Part shown: positions 24,327 to 32,644 of the stretch, one piece after another
Numbering within the stretch: the first letter of the stretch is position 1
Layout of the letters: each line of letters opens with the position of its first letter
From: Planctomycetaceae bacterium
GTDB lineage: Bacteria > Planctomycetota > Planctomycetia > Planctomycetales > Planctomycetaceae
Length of the DNA stretch: 33,051 nucleotides
Direction: 5' to 3'
Assembly (NCBI GenBank): GCA_027489895.1
Contig: JAIXZD010000374.1
Location: 1-33,051 of the forward strand
Translations under genes and position numbers: made by a program
Notes under the pieces: generated by a model
The model's input: the letters and a program-made list of their open reading frames with translations, nothing else
The model's database searches: none
Told to the model about the DNA's origin: nothing

Positions 24327-27300
24327 ATGACAGACGCCGAGCTGATTGAACTGCTGGAAACCAAGGCGACTTCGGAGTGGACCGAGGCCGAGGTGGACCT
24401 GCTCCGCCTCCGCGTGCGGGAATCGCCCGAGGTCCGGCTCGCGGTGGCCGAGGCGATCCGTCTCGACCAGGCGCTGGCCGAGAAGTTCAGCGCCGTCAAC
24501 CTGTCGGTCGAGGCGATCCTCGCCGCGGCCCGCAACACGCAGCCGCGCGAACGGCACCTGTCGCTCTGGCGGTGGGGGTTTGGGACGGCCCTCTTGCTGG
24601 TGGCCGCAACAATTCTCTACCTGGTGACCCGCCCGCAGCCCGAGGCCGAGAAGCTGGCTCAGACGGGTGAAATCGCCACGCCAGATGCTGTGCCCGTGCC
24701 CGATCGGAAACCAGCCGAGGTCGCAGCCAATACCCCAGCCAAGACTCCCGAACCGGTCGACAAGCCTGAGGACAAACCGGTCACCGAGCCAACACCGGCC
24801 CCTGTCGCGAGTGTTCCCACACCCCCGACCGTTGCCCCATCAGTCACTCCGGTCGCCGTGGTGCCACCGACATTTCCCGAGCTGACCCCCCAGGCGCCGC
24901 GGGTGGCGCAAGCGGCGCTCCTGTCGGACCAGGAGCCTTCGGGGTTGGGGAAATCGGAACTGCAGCGTTGGCTGGAACCGGCGGAGAAGGACAAGGCCCA
25001 GTTCAACGAGACGCAGAGGCACGACACGCGGGTCGCCGCGTTTGAGGGGATGGTGCGACTCAAGGCGCCGTGGGGCGACGACTCGGTCCTGCGGATCGCG
25101 CCGTTCGATCAACAAGGGCTGGTGCTCTACTTCTGGACGGGGGAGACGGGCGTGGCGCTCGTCCACTACCAGCCCCGCGGCCGGTTGGAGTGGGCGGCCT
25201 ATCTCGTGACGAGGAAGCCGGGCGAACTAAGGCCAAGCACGTGGGTTCTGGCGGCGACGGACAACGGCGTTTACGAGCGGTTGTCGCGACCGCCGCTGGA
25301 CTTACGGCATCAGGACGGGCGGCTCCTGGTGCAGCGCGGCGCAATCCGGCTACTCTCGGCACCGTTGGCCGCGAAGCCTGTCGAAGTGTTCTTGGAACGG
25401 AAGGGGTGGGCCTGGTTCCGCGCGTTCCGGATGTTCCGCGGCGAACCGCATCCCTCGCCTGTTGCGCCCGAGCGGCCGGTCGTTGTCGAGTTGAATCGCC
25501 CGGTCGATCTCGACTGGACGACTCGGCTGTCGGATGGCGCGTACTGGTACCCGAGTCTGGAGGGGCCGGTCGAGCTGAAGAGCGAGAAGTCGAACCAGCC
25601 GGCGCGGGCCGATTTTCCGCTGCCGGTGCGGGGGTTGATGGAGTATCTCGTCGAGGTGCGCTCGCCGACGGCGGGGACGGGCGTGTTTGTGGCCGGGGAG
25701 TCGGGCGAGCCGGTGGGCCAGCTCGCCTTCTTCGAGAACCGGGCCACGAAGTCGACGAGTTACGGGCTATTGCCAGTGGGACAAAAGCACGACCACGTGC
25801 ATCTCGATGTCCAGCAGCAGGTCGCTCCCAATGTGGGGGAGCGGCATTGGTTCAAGCTGGTGGTGGGGGCAGGGGTGTTCAAGGCGTGGGGGAGTGTGGA
25901 TGGGGTGGAGTGGACCCGTCTGCCCGAGGCGACCGTGCCGACGCCACGCGGGAAAACGGTCACCCGGCTGGGGCTGTTTTGTCTGGCGGGCAAGGAGCCG
26001 CGGCGGATCACGCTGGAGCGGGTGCTCGTCCGTGAAGTGGCGCCGCTGGTGCGTCTGGCCGACCTGGAGTTGCGGTCGCGCGTGCCGGCCCGCGTGATCG
26101 CGCATGACGGCGAGTATGGGGCGTGGTTGGCGCTGGCGCTGGGGTCGCAACCGGCGGGGGTGCCGCTGGAGGCGTGGCTGCGGGCGGCGGGGGTGGCGAC
26201 GCTGGCGAATGGGCCGCGCGGTCCGGTGGCGAACGACATTCTCCATGGCTTACTGGGCGACGCGATTCAGCGGCTGCCGGGACTGGAAGAACGTCTGGCG
26301 GTGCTGGCGGCCGGGGCGGAGCTACTGGATGGGTGGAACTATCAATACGCGATCCGGCAGGCGCTGCTCTACGAGGCGCTGGGCCAGGTGCTGTTGAAGG
26401 CGGGCGAGACGAAGCCGTATTCGGCGGTGGCGACGAGCCTGTTCACGGTGCCGCTGTGGACGGAAACGGTGTTCGATTCGATGCCCGCGTCGCTGGTGCG
26501 GGCGGAGCTGATCGGGCAGATCTATCGTGGGGAGTGGGCGGGGGTCGAACAGACGGCGCGGCAGGTGGAGTACTGGAACGAATCGGGTCCGCCCGAGTAT
26601 CGGTGGGAGCATCATCGACCGGGGTTCCGGCCGCTGGTGGCGTGGAGCCTGGCGGCGTCGATCCGCGAGCAGCCCGAGAAGCCACGGGGGAAGGGGCAGC
26701 CGGCGTTTCCGTCGCAGTGGCGGCATCCGCTGGTGCAGGACCTCAGCAAGGAGGGATTCAACACGCTGGCGGAGGTGCGGGTGGCGCTGGCGGAGAAGTC
26801 GTATCGCGATGCGTGCCAGATCATCACGTCGGCCCGTCCGGATTTGGCGCTGGGGCTGGTGCCCGACAGTGTCGACCCGGGGCTGCTGGTGTCGCTGCCG
26901 CAATCGATTGCGGTGGCGATGCGGGACGAGCCGGAGCTGGCGCGGGTGATGAATGACGAGTTTGCGCGGCTGGGCAAGTTCCGCGTCCAGCAGGCGATTC
27001 GGGATGGGAATTTTGTGGCGGTGAAGGGGGCGACGGTCCAGTTTTTTGGAACCGATGCGGCCCGGATGGCGCATACCTGGCTGGGGGACCGCGCGCTGGC
27101 GGGGGGCGAGTTCTCGGCGGCGATCCGCGAGTATCAGCGGGGGTTGCTCGTGGCGAGTGAGGCGGCGCGGGACGAGTTGTCGCCCCGATTGAGGCTGGCG
27201 GGGGCGTTTCTGGGTCGCGATGAAGAGCGGCCTGCGGTGGGTCCGCTGCAGTTTCAGGAGCGGAAGTTCTCGGCCGACGAGTTCGAGCGGATGGTGACGC

Positions 27301-29120
27301 AGGTGCGGGAGAAGGCGCGGGCCGGGGCGACGCGCGCGGTGGGCGACCCGGAGCCGAGCGTGGCGGCGGCGCTAGTCGCGCCGGCCCGGTATGAGGTGCA
27401 AGCCCGCGCGAAGTGGGCGGGGGAGCTGGGGCATGGCGCGGGGAACCCGGCCAACGGGATGATCGACTGGACGGCCCGGCAGTTGGCGGTGGTCCAAACG
27501 GGCGAACGATTGATCGTCTCGAACCGGTATCAGATTGCGGCGGTCAGTCTGGCGACGGGACAGATCGAGTGGACGCAGGGGTTGGGCGGGGAGATCGGTC
27601 ATGCGCATCGGTTCCCGCTGACGCCGATGCGGCCGGTGGTGGCGGGCGAGCGGATCTATGCGCGGCGGCTGACGAAGGACGGGCCGCAGTTGGTCTGTCT
27701 GAAGTTGGCCGATGGGCAGCCGGTGTGGCAGGTGCGGCCGGGCGATGTGCTGTCGGACCCGATGCTCGTGCAGGGACGGATTCTGGCGCTGGTGGCCGGG
27801 GCGACTTCGGACGGGACGCAGCAGGCGGGTCTGGCGGAGTTTGACCCGGAGACGGGGGCTGCGCGCGGGATGGGGACGCTGGTGCGGTTCCACGATCTGT
27901 GGGACCGGCAGGTTCCGGCGGCGATGACGGTCGCGGGGAATCGACTGGTGGGCTTCATCGGGGGGACGACGGTCTGTTGCGACCTGTCGGGGCAGCCTTT
28001 GTGGTTGCGGAAAGCGACCTGGCTGCCGCCAGCACAAGACTCGTCGCAGTACGAGATTCAAGGGATGGCGCCGCTGGTCGAGGGGGAGCGGGTCTATGTG
28101 CTGCAGGCGGGGGTGCGGGCGGTCGAGTGCCTGGACCTTTCGACCGGACGGCGGCAGTGGGTGCGGGGATTGGTCGACCCGCGGCGGATGCTGGGGATTG
28201 CGGGCGAGCGACTTGTCGTTGAGACGGATGGGTGCCTGGCGGGGCTGGATGTGGCGACGGGCGGAACGGTCTGGCGGACGGCCGCGGGGAACTGGCTGGA
28301 CGGGTTTTGCCTGGATGCGGGGACGGGGGATTTGGCTGGGGCTGGGGCAGGGGGTGCGGTTCGGGAGGGGCGGCTGCTGGCGACGCGCCGGGAGCTGGTG
28401 CAGCAGGACCAGTGGCGGCCGGTGCTGGTGTGGCTGGATGTGGCGACGGGTCGGGAGTTGGCCGCGTCGCCGCTGGAGGGGCTGACCGATCGGGATCCGC
28501 AGTTTGGGCCAATTGTCGTCGTGAAGGATCGGCTGTGGGCGTTCAGTGGGAAGGGGCAGCGCGAGGCGAGTCGGGAACTTGTCGAGCTGCTGCCTGGGGC
28601 GGGGTCGAGCGAGCCTTTGTCGGCTCCGGCGGAGCGGTTGGCGCTGGCGGAGCTTGGGCCGTGGCGGCATGTGTCGACGGATCAGCGGCTGCAGTGGGGG
28701 CTGAGTGCGGTGCTGCCGGGTTGGTTCTGTGTGCAGGGGGCATATGACCCGAGGGCAGGGTATCGGGCCGAGCATTTGGGGCAGAAGGGGTTGGCGGGGA
28801 TCGTGACGCATGGGCATCACCCGACGATCCTGGCGGGGCGGTGGGCGCTGGACCCGGCGGGGCAGCGGCCTTTGACCGTGCGCGTCGGTCAGGAAGGGAA
28901 CGAGGTGTGGCGGCTGCGGGTGCTGGTGGGGGGGAATGTTGTCGCAGAGGAATCGATTGGCCCGGCGACGACGACGGGGGGGTGGCGGGAGGTGAGCGTG
29001 TCGCTCCCGGCGCCGGTGCTGGCGAACTTTGCGAGGGAGGAAGGCGGCGAGCGCTTCGTGCCGGTGGTGCTGGAGGCGGTGCCGGATGGGAATGGCGCGG
29101 CGGCGACGTATTGGCGGTGA
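24327..29120 (+). CDS. Giant ECF-linked membrane protein with PQQ-like propeller
   Basis: 1597 residues from the ATG at 24327. Residues 1-80 are cytoplasmic, acidic and helical (MTDAELIELLETKATSEWTE), in the position of an anti-sigma domain. One membrane helix is at about 83-101 (WGFGTALLLVAATILYLVT). A Pro/Thr/Val-rich linker at about 105-205 would span the periplasm. Then come a globular region, a concanavalin/LamG-like part at about 435-575 (YLVEVRSPTAGTGVFVAGES) and a helical-repeat region at about 600-1020. A PQQ-like beta-propeller at about 1040-1425 has repeated blade ends such as AVSLATGQIEW, CLDLSTGRRQW and GLDVATGGTVW. The last 170 residues are beta-rich. It lies directly after the ECF gene, so it is probably a sensor or anti-sigma. 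G-rich composition matches the ECF gene. Confidence 0.88.
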   Translation: MTDAELIELLETKATSEWTEAEVDLLRLRVRESPEVRLAVAEAIRLDQALAEKFSAVNLSVEAILAAARNTQPRERHLSLWRWGFGTALLLVAATILYLVTRPQPEAEKLAQTGEIATPDAVPVPDRKPAEVAANTPAKTPEPVDKPEDKPVTEPTPAPVASVPTPPTVAPSVTPVAVVPPTFPELTPQAPRVAQAALLSDQEPSGLGKSELQRWLEPAEKDKAQFNETQRHDTRVAAFEGMVRLKAPWGDDSVLRIAPFDQQGLVLYFWTGETGVALVHYQPRGRLEWAAYLVTRKPGELRPSTWVLAATDNGVYERLSRPPLDLRHQDGRLLVQRGAIRLLSAPLAAKPVEVFLERKGWAWFRAFRMFRGEPHPSPVAPERPVVVELNRPVDLDWTTRLSDGAYWYPSLEGPVELKSEKSNQPARADFPLPVRGLMEYLVEVRSPTAGTGVFVAGESGEPVGQLAFFENRATKSTSYGLLPVGQKHDHVHLDVQQQVAPNVGERHWFKLVVGAGVFKAWGSVDGVEWTRLPEATVPTPRGKTVTRLGLFCLAGKEPRRITLERVLVREVAPLVRLADLELRSRVPARVIAHDGEYGAWLALALGSQPAGVPLEAWLRAAGVATLANGPRGPVANDILHGLLGDAIQRLPGLEERLAVLAAGAELLDGWNYQYAIRQALLYEALGQVLLKAGETKPYSAVATSLFTVPLWTETVFDSMPASLVRAELIGQIYRGEWAGVEQTARQVEYWNESGPPEYRWEHHRPGFRPLVAWSLAASIREQPEKPRGKGQPAFPSQWRHPLVQDLSKEGFNTLAEVRVALAEKSYRDACQIITSARPDLALGLVPDSVDPGLLVSLPQSIAVAMRDEPELARVMNDEFARLGKFRVQQAIRDGNFVAVKGATVQFFGTDAARMAHTWLGDRALAGGEFSAAIREYQRGLLVASEAARDELSPRLRLAGAFLGRDEERPAVGPLQFQERKFSADEFERMVTQVREKARAGATRAVGDPEPSVAAALVAPARYEVQARAKWAGELGHGAGNPANGMIDWTARQLAVVQTGERLIVSNRYQIAAVSLATGQIEWTQGLGGEIGHAHRFPLTPMRPVVAGERIYARRLTKDGPQLVCLKLADGQPVWQVRPGDVLSDPMLVQGRILALVAGATSDGTQQAGLAEFDPETGAARGMGTLVRFHDLWDRQVPAAMTVAGNRLVGFIGGTTVCCDLSGQPLWLRKATWLPPAQDSSQYEIQGMAPLVEGERVYVLQAGVRAVECLDLSTGRRQWVRGLVDPRRMLGIAGERLVVETDGCLAGLDVATGGTVWRTAAGNWLDGFCLDAGTGDLAGAGAGGAVREGRLLATRRELVQQDQWRPVLVWLDVATGRELAASPLEGLTDRDPQFGPIVVVKDRLWAFSGKGQREASRELVELLPGAGSSEPLSAPAERLALAELGPWRHVSTDQRLQWGLSAVLPGWFCVQGAYDPRAGYRAEHLGQKGLAGIVTHGHHPTILAGRWALDPAGQRPLTVRVGQEGNEVWRLRVLVGGNVVAEESIGPATTTGGWREVSVSLPAPVLANFAREEGGERFVPVVLEAVPDGNGAAATYWR

Positions 29121-29127
29121 GGGGGAG

Positions 29128-29158
29128 GGCAAAAGGAAAAGGGCAAAAGGAAAAGGAG
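29128..29158. repeat. GGCAAAAGGAAAA tract after the giant gene
   Basis: GGGCAAAAGGAAAA is repeated twice, starting eight bases after the stop codon. It is the sense-strand equivalent of the TTTTGACTTTTGCC tracts that follow several minus-strand genes. Confidence 0.6.
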
Positions 29159-29260
29159 GCAGGGGGGAGCTATCCGTGGGGGAAGGCTACGGAGGTGCGC
29201 GGTCGATCGTGGGGGCGTATGCGGGAGCCTGCCCGATAAAACTCTGGTTCCACAATCACT

Positions 29261-29320
29261 GTTGTTGTGAATCGAATTGCACTGCTGGACAAGCCAGCGG
29301 TGGCACGCGGCACCCGGCGC
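29261..29320 (-). repeat. RAYT-family REP, extended copy
   Basis: It matches 32483-32535 from GTTGTTGTGA through the hairpin CACTGCTGG-ACAAG-CCAGCGGTG to CCGGCG, with a few substitutions and a short insertion (about GCACGCGG) near the end. One stem position is G instead of A, which leaves a G-T wobble. Because the shared part includes the bases that form the RAYT stop codon, this copy may descend from a RAYT 3' flank. Confidence 0.8.
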
Positions 29321-29509
29321 CCCGCTTTTGACATCGCGGCTCCTTCATGGTGGAATCATTTCGTCTTCGCGCGGTCTCCATCGCGGCGGTTTTCTCGCCG
29401 CAGTGAATCATTCTCAGCAGGTCAGTTGCTGTCCCGGGCCGCGCGAATTCGTCCGCTCCATCATCGCGTTTCGACATTCCATTCCATTGGTCCAGACAAG
29501 GCGCTCCCC

Positions 29510-31492
29510 ATGCTCTTGGCCCCTCGCTGTCTCCGCGCAGTTCTTCCGCTGCTTCTCGCCTGCCTGATCGCAGCCCCCGCGTTCGCCCAGGAACTCCGCC
29601 AGTGGTCCGACGCCTCTGGCAAGTTCAAGATCAAGGCGAAGTTCAAGGGCGAAACGGATGGCGTCGTCACCCTTGAACAGGAAGACGGCGAAGAGATCGA
29701 GATCGAACTCAAGAAGCTCTCCGCCACCGATCAGCGCCTGATCACCGCCCTCAAGAAAGACTCCGGCGGCGACAGCCCCTTCAAGAAGAAGGACGACGAC
29801 CCCTTCAAATCCAAAAGCAAAACTGGCAAGTCCAAGTCCGGCTCCACCTCGGCTTCGTCCAAGAAGCCGAAGGAACCGGAACCCGAGCCGGAACCCGAAT
29901 CGACGGTTGAGATCCCGGACACCCCCCGGAACATCGAAGTCACCTGGGGCGGTGCCGAAACGCTCGCCGCCGTCGGGATTTCCGAATGGGGCGTCAAACT
30001 CGAAGAGTTCGAGCCCATCGTCGAAGGGAAACGCAAGAACGTCGCGCTTCCTCCCAAAGCCGATTTCTTCGAGAAACTGTCGGGAATCGCCATCAATCAC
30101 CCGGCCAAAAAGGCGGCGGCGCTCTTTACGATGGAGAAGCCGGGCGGCGGACCTGCGGTCACCCGCGCCGTGATGTGCGACCTTGTCTCTGGCAAGGCCG
30201 GCACCATCGCCCAGACCGAAGGCCACTGGGTTCCGCTCACCGTCCACGACGATGGACAGCAGATCGTTGTTCGAAGCAATGGCTTCGGCAGCGGCAAGAA
30301 CAATCAGCTCGAAGTCTGGGTGCTCCGGGGCGCTCGTGTCGCCAAGATCGCCACCATGTACCCGTTCAAGTCCGTCGGTGAACGTGACCAAGACATCGCC
30401 TGGGCCGCCTTCGTTGACGAAAACAGTGTCGCTCTGTGCAGCTCCGGCGGCCGCGTCGCCCTCTGCTCCTATCCCGATTTCGAACCCCGCTGGTTCATCG
30501 ATGGCAAGGGCGGTTCCGTTCCCGCCCTCAGCCCCGATCGCAAGCTCATCGCGGTCGGAACGGAAGATGGCGTGGCCGTGATCGATCTCGCCAAACAGGA
30601 AGTCATCGCCGCCAAAGCCTCCCCGGAGAAGATGCATTGGCCCCACTTCGCGTTCAGCCCCTCCGGCAAGAAGCTCGGCGTCGTCGCTCACGATCAGGTC
30701 TACTGCTGGAACACGGAGACCGGCGCCCTCGAAAACGAGATCCCCGCCAACGGCGCACACTTCGGCGGTGGCCTCTCCTTCCCGGATGACAAGTACCTCC
30801 TCGCTGGCAATCACCTCCTCCTTGACCTCGAGAACCAGCTGCAGTTCTGGGACTACAGCGGTCAGGAGCAAACGGCTGTCCGCGGCGATCTTACCTTCTT
30901 TGCGGTGACCGATGGCCAGAGACCCGGCCTGCTCATGAACGGCAAGCTGCCGCATCCGCCCGCCCTGGACACCCTCGACAAGGCCCTCAAATCGGGCGAC
31001 CTGTTCATCTTCAAGGAAGGCTCGAAGGTCAAACTGAACCTCGATGCCATTACCGACGCCGCCGTCCGTGACCGCGCGATCAAGGCCTTCACCACCCGGC
31101 TCGCCGCCATGAAGGTCACCATCGACAACTCCGCCGATGTCGAAATCATCGCTTCTATCTCCGGGCCTAAGTCACGCGAAGTCCGCTATCACGGCTTCGG
31201 TCTCGGCGGCGGGGGGACCTACAACGTCCAGGAATACATCTCGTCCTACTCCTTCAACTACCAGGGCAAACCGGTCTGGAGCAGCCATATCGGGACCAAC
31301 GTCCCGCACTTCGTCAACCTCAAGCAGGGCGAGTCGATGGAGAGCTACCTGCGCGCCCGCGAAAAGCCCGAGTACGGCATCTTCGAAACCCCGCGCCTTC
31401 CCAAGTTCATCCAGAAGCCCGGCGAAGGCACCAACCCCTTCACCCGCGCCGCCCTCGGCACCTCCCGCGTCTCCACGGGCGGTTTCCGCTAA
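29510..31492 (+). CDS. Exported SHD1-domain protein with WD40-like region
   Basis: 660 residues from the ATG at 29510; the frame is open further 5' through a repeat, but the signal peptide fixes this start. Signal peptide about 1-26 (VLPLLLACLIAAPAFA-Q). An SHD1 (SLA1 homology 1) domain follows at about 28-82: LRQWSDASGKFKIKAKFKGE and IELKKLSATDQRLI. SHD1 is widespread in exported planctomycete proteins. Residues about 85-140 are a Lys/Ser then Pro/Glu-rich linker. The next roughly 300 residues carry weak WD40-like beta-propeller repeats (PALSPDRKLIAVGTEDGVAV, FAFSPSGKKLGVVAHD). The last 150 are beta-rich with Gly-rich GFGLGGGGTYNVQ. No catalytic motif is seen; it probably binds proteins or polymers at the envelope. 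Confidence 0.85.
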   Translation: MLLAPRCLRAVLPLLLACLIAAPAFAQELRQWSDASGKFKIKAKFKGETDGVVTLEQEDGEEIEIELKKLSATDQRLITALKKDSGGDSPFKKKDDDPFKSKSKTGKSKSGSTSASSKKPKEPEPEPEPESTVEIPDTPRNIEVTWGGAETLAAVGISEWGVKLEEFEPIVEGKRKNVALPPKADFFEKLSGIAINHPAKKAAALFTMEKPGGGPAVTRAVMCDLVSGKAGTIAQTEGHWVPLTVHDDGQQIVVRSNGFGSGKNNQLEVWVLRGARVAKIATMYPFKSVGERDQDIAWAAFVDENSVALCSSGGRVALCSYPDFEPRWFIDGKGGSVPALSPDRKLIAVGTEDGVAVIDLAKQEVIAAKASPEKMHWPHFAFSPSGKKLGVVAHDQVYCWNTETGALENEIPANGAHFGGGLSFPDDKYLLAGNHLLLDLENQLQFWDYSGQEQTAVRGDLTFFAVTDGQRPGLLMNGKLPHPPALDTLDKALKSGDLFIFKEGSKVKLNLDAITDAAVRDRAIKAFTTRLAAMKVTIDNSADVEIIASISGPKSREVRYHGFGLGGGGTYNVQEYISSYSFNYQGKPVWSSHIGTNVPHFVNLKQGESMESYLRAREKPEYGIFETPRLPKFIQKPGEGTNPFTRAALGTSRVSTGGFR

Positions 31493-31693
31493 GGCGAGCG
31501 GATGACCCGTACGACGGACTTCCAGTCCGTTGCCGTGTGCCACCGGCTCCGCCAGTGCGAGTTCCGGCTGGAGAACCCCTCCCCTCGAATCCGTCTTCCC
31601 GCGGATCGAAATGTTGCTGGACCTCTTCAACAGGCAGTTACGCCGCGGGTTTCCATCGCGAGTTCACTGGTCGCCCGAACTAGTCACTTCTCC

Positions 31694-31717
31694 GTAGCGG
31701 AAAACGTAAGTTTTCCG
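31694..31717. repeat. GTAGCGGAA-type hairpin repeat, AT-rich stem variant
   Basis: GTAGC is followed by the stem GGAAAAC (31699-31705), the loop GTAA and GTTTTCC (31710-31716). Both arms differ from the copies at 593 and 7708 but still pair perfectly. Confidence 0.75.
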
Positions 31718-31835
31718 CCGAGCGTGAACCCGCGCCGCCAGGCACAGTGGCCACACCCGTGGAGAGTGAAGGCATCTTGCGGTCTGTTCCCCGTGGATCG
31801 TGCTACCGCGATCCGGCAGAATGATCCAGGTCCGG

Positions 31836-31870
<35 letters not shown>

Positions 31871-31891
31871 TTTTCGGGGAGCAATTCCGGG

Positions 31892-32491
31892 ATGAACCTC
31901 TCCGATAACACGAGTCCGCCTCACCGAAAGCAGGTTCGTCATTTCGACGAACCGGGGCATGTGCATGAATTGACGTTCTCCTGCTATCGGCGTCGGCCAC
32001 TGCGTGTCGAAGACAGGGTTCGCGTTGTGTTCTGCGAGGCTCTGGGGCGGGCGATTCAGAAGCATGAGTTTCGATTGCTGGCGTTCGTGGTGATGCCTGA
32101 GCATGTCCACCTGCTGGTTCATCCGCGAACGGTCCACTCGCGGATTTTAGAATTGCTGTTTGCAATCAAACGCCCATCGTCCCATCGCATCAAAATGCAT
32201 CTACGGCAAACGGCCCCGGAGACCTTACTCTCCCTCACGATCTGTCAACGACCTGGCGTCGAGACCTTCCGATTCTGGCAGGAAGGCGCCGGCTATGACC
32301 ACAATCTAACGACGTCCCAAACGATTCTGGCCGCAATCGACACCATCCATCTGAACCCCGTTCGTCGCGGACTGTGCGAGCGAGCCATCGACTGGAAATG
32401 GTCGAGCGCCCGATATCACATTCTGCCGAATCCGCCGTCTGACCCGGATTTGCCGCAACTGACTCCGGTTCCCCCAGACCTGTTGTTGTGA
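31892..32491 (+). CDS. REP-associated tyrosine transposase (RAYT, IS200-like Y1)
   Basis: 199 residues from the ATG at 31892. RAYTs are single-copy Y1 HUH nucleases that recognise and nick REP hairpins. Motifs: N-terminal HVHELTFSCYRRRPL (24-37), the metal-binding HUH motif His71-Val-His73 in VMPEHVHLLVHP, a candidate catalytic Tyr135 in FWQEGAGYDHNLTTSQ, and the family signature HLNPVRRGLCERAIDWKWSS (153-172) followed by ARYH. It is apparently intact. Inverted REP copies lie 22 bases upstream and across the stop codon, the typical arrangement of a REP-RAYT unit. Its TGA is itself within the right REP. Base composition is more balanced than the neighbours, consistent with past mobility. Confidence 0.93.
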   Translation: MNLSDNTSPPHRKQVRHFDEPGHVHELTFSCYRRRPLRVEDRVRVVFCEALGRAIQKHEFRLLAFVVMPEHVHLLVHPRTVHSRILELLFAIKRPSSHRIKMHLRQTAPETLLSLTICQRPGVETFRFWQEGAGYDHNLTTSQTILAAIDTIHLNPVRRGLCERAIDWKWSSARYHILPNPPSDPDLPQLTPVPPDLLL

Positions 32492-32535
32492 GTCGAACTC
32501 CACTGCTGGACAAGCCAGCAGTGGCACCCGGCGGG
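32483..32535 (-). repeat. Right REP flanking the RAYT gene
   Basis: A perfect 10-bp hairpin CCACTGCTGG-ACAAG-CCAGCAGTGG lies at 32500-32524, followed by CACCCGGCG, the complement of the conserved head. The left part GTTGTTGTGAGTCGAACT includes the last Leu codons and the stop of the RAYT gene and recurs at 29261. Confidence 0.88.
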
Positions 32536-32644
32536 GGCGTGTTGCATGGTGGTTGTGGTACACTTTTTGTTGATTCGCGCGGTGAACGGGCCTGGCTTTG
32601 ATCACAGCGACACGTTCCTCCAACTGACCAGGGAGCATGCCCCG

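Larger units (their letters stand above)
29121..29509. other. Intergenic region of 389 bases
   Basis: It contains an A-rich tract (29128-29158), a REP copy (29261-29320) and a perfect 6-bp hairpin GCGGCG-GTTTTCT-CGCCGC (29383-29401) flanked by two GAATCATT words. The promoter of the SHD1 gene should be in the last 150 bases; none is convincing. An in-frame extension of the SHD1 gene up to 29267 runs through the REP and is not credited. Confidence 0.55.

Noticed and set aside
27372-29132. 586-codon minus-strand frame opposite the giant gene
   Set aside because: Extremely Arg/Pro/His-rich antisense shadow; the plus-strand frame has signal, linker and propeller features.
29383-29401. GCGGCG/CGCCGC hairpin as a terminator
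   Set aside because: No T-run follows and it lies upstream of a gene; kept only as a remark in the region entry.
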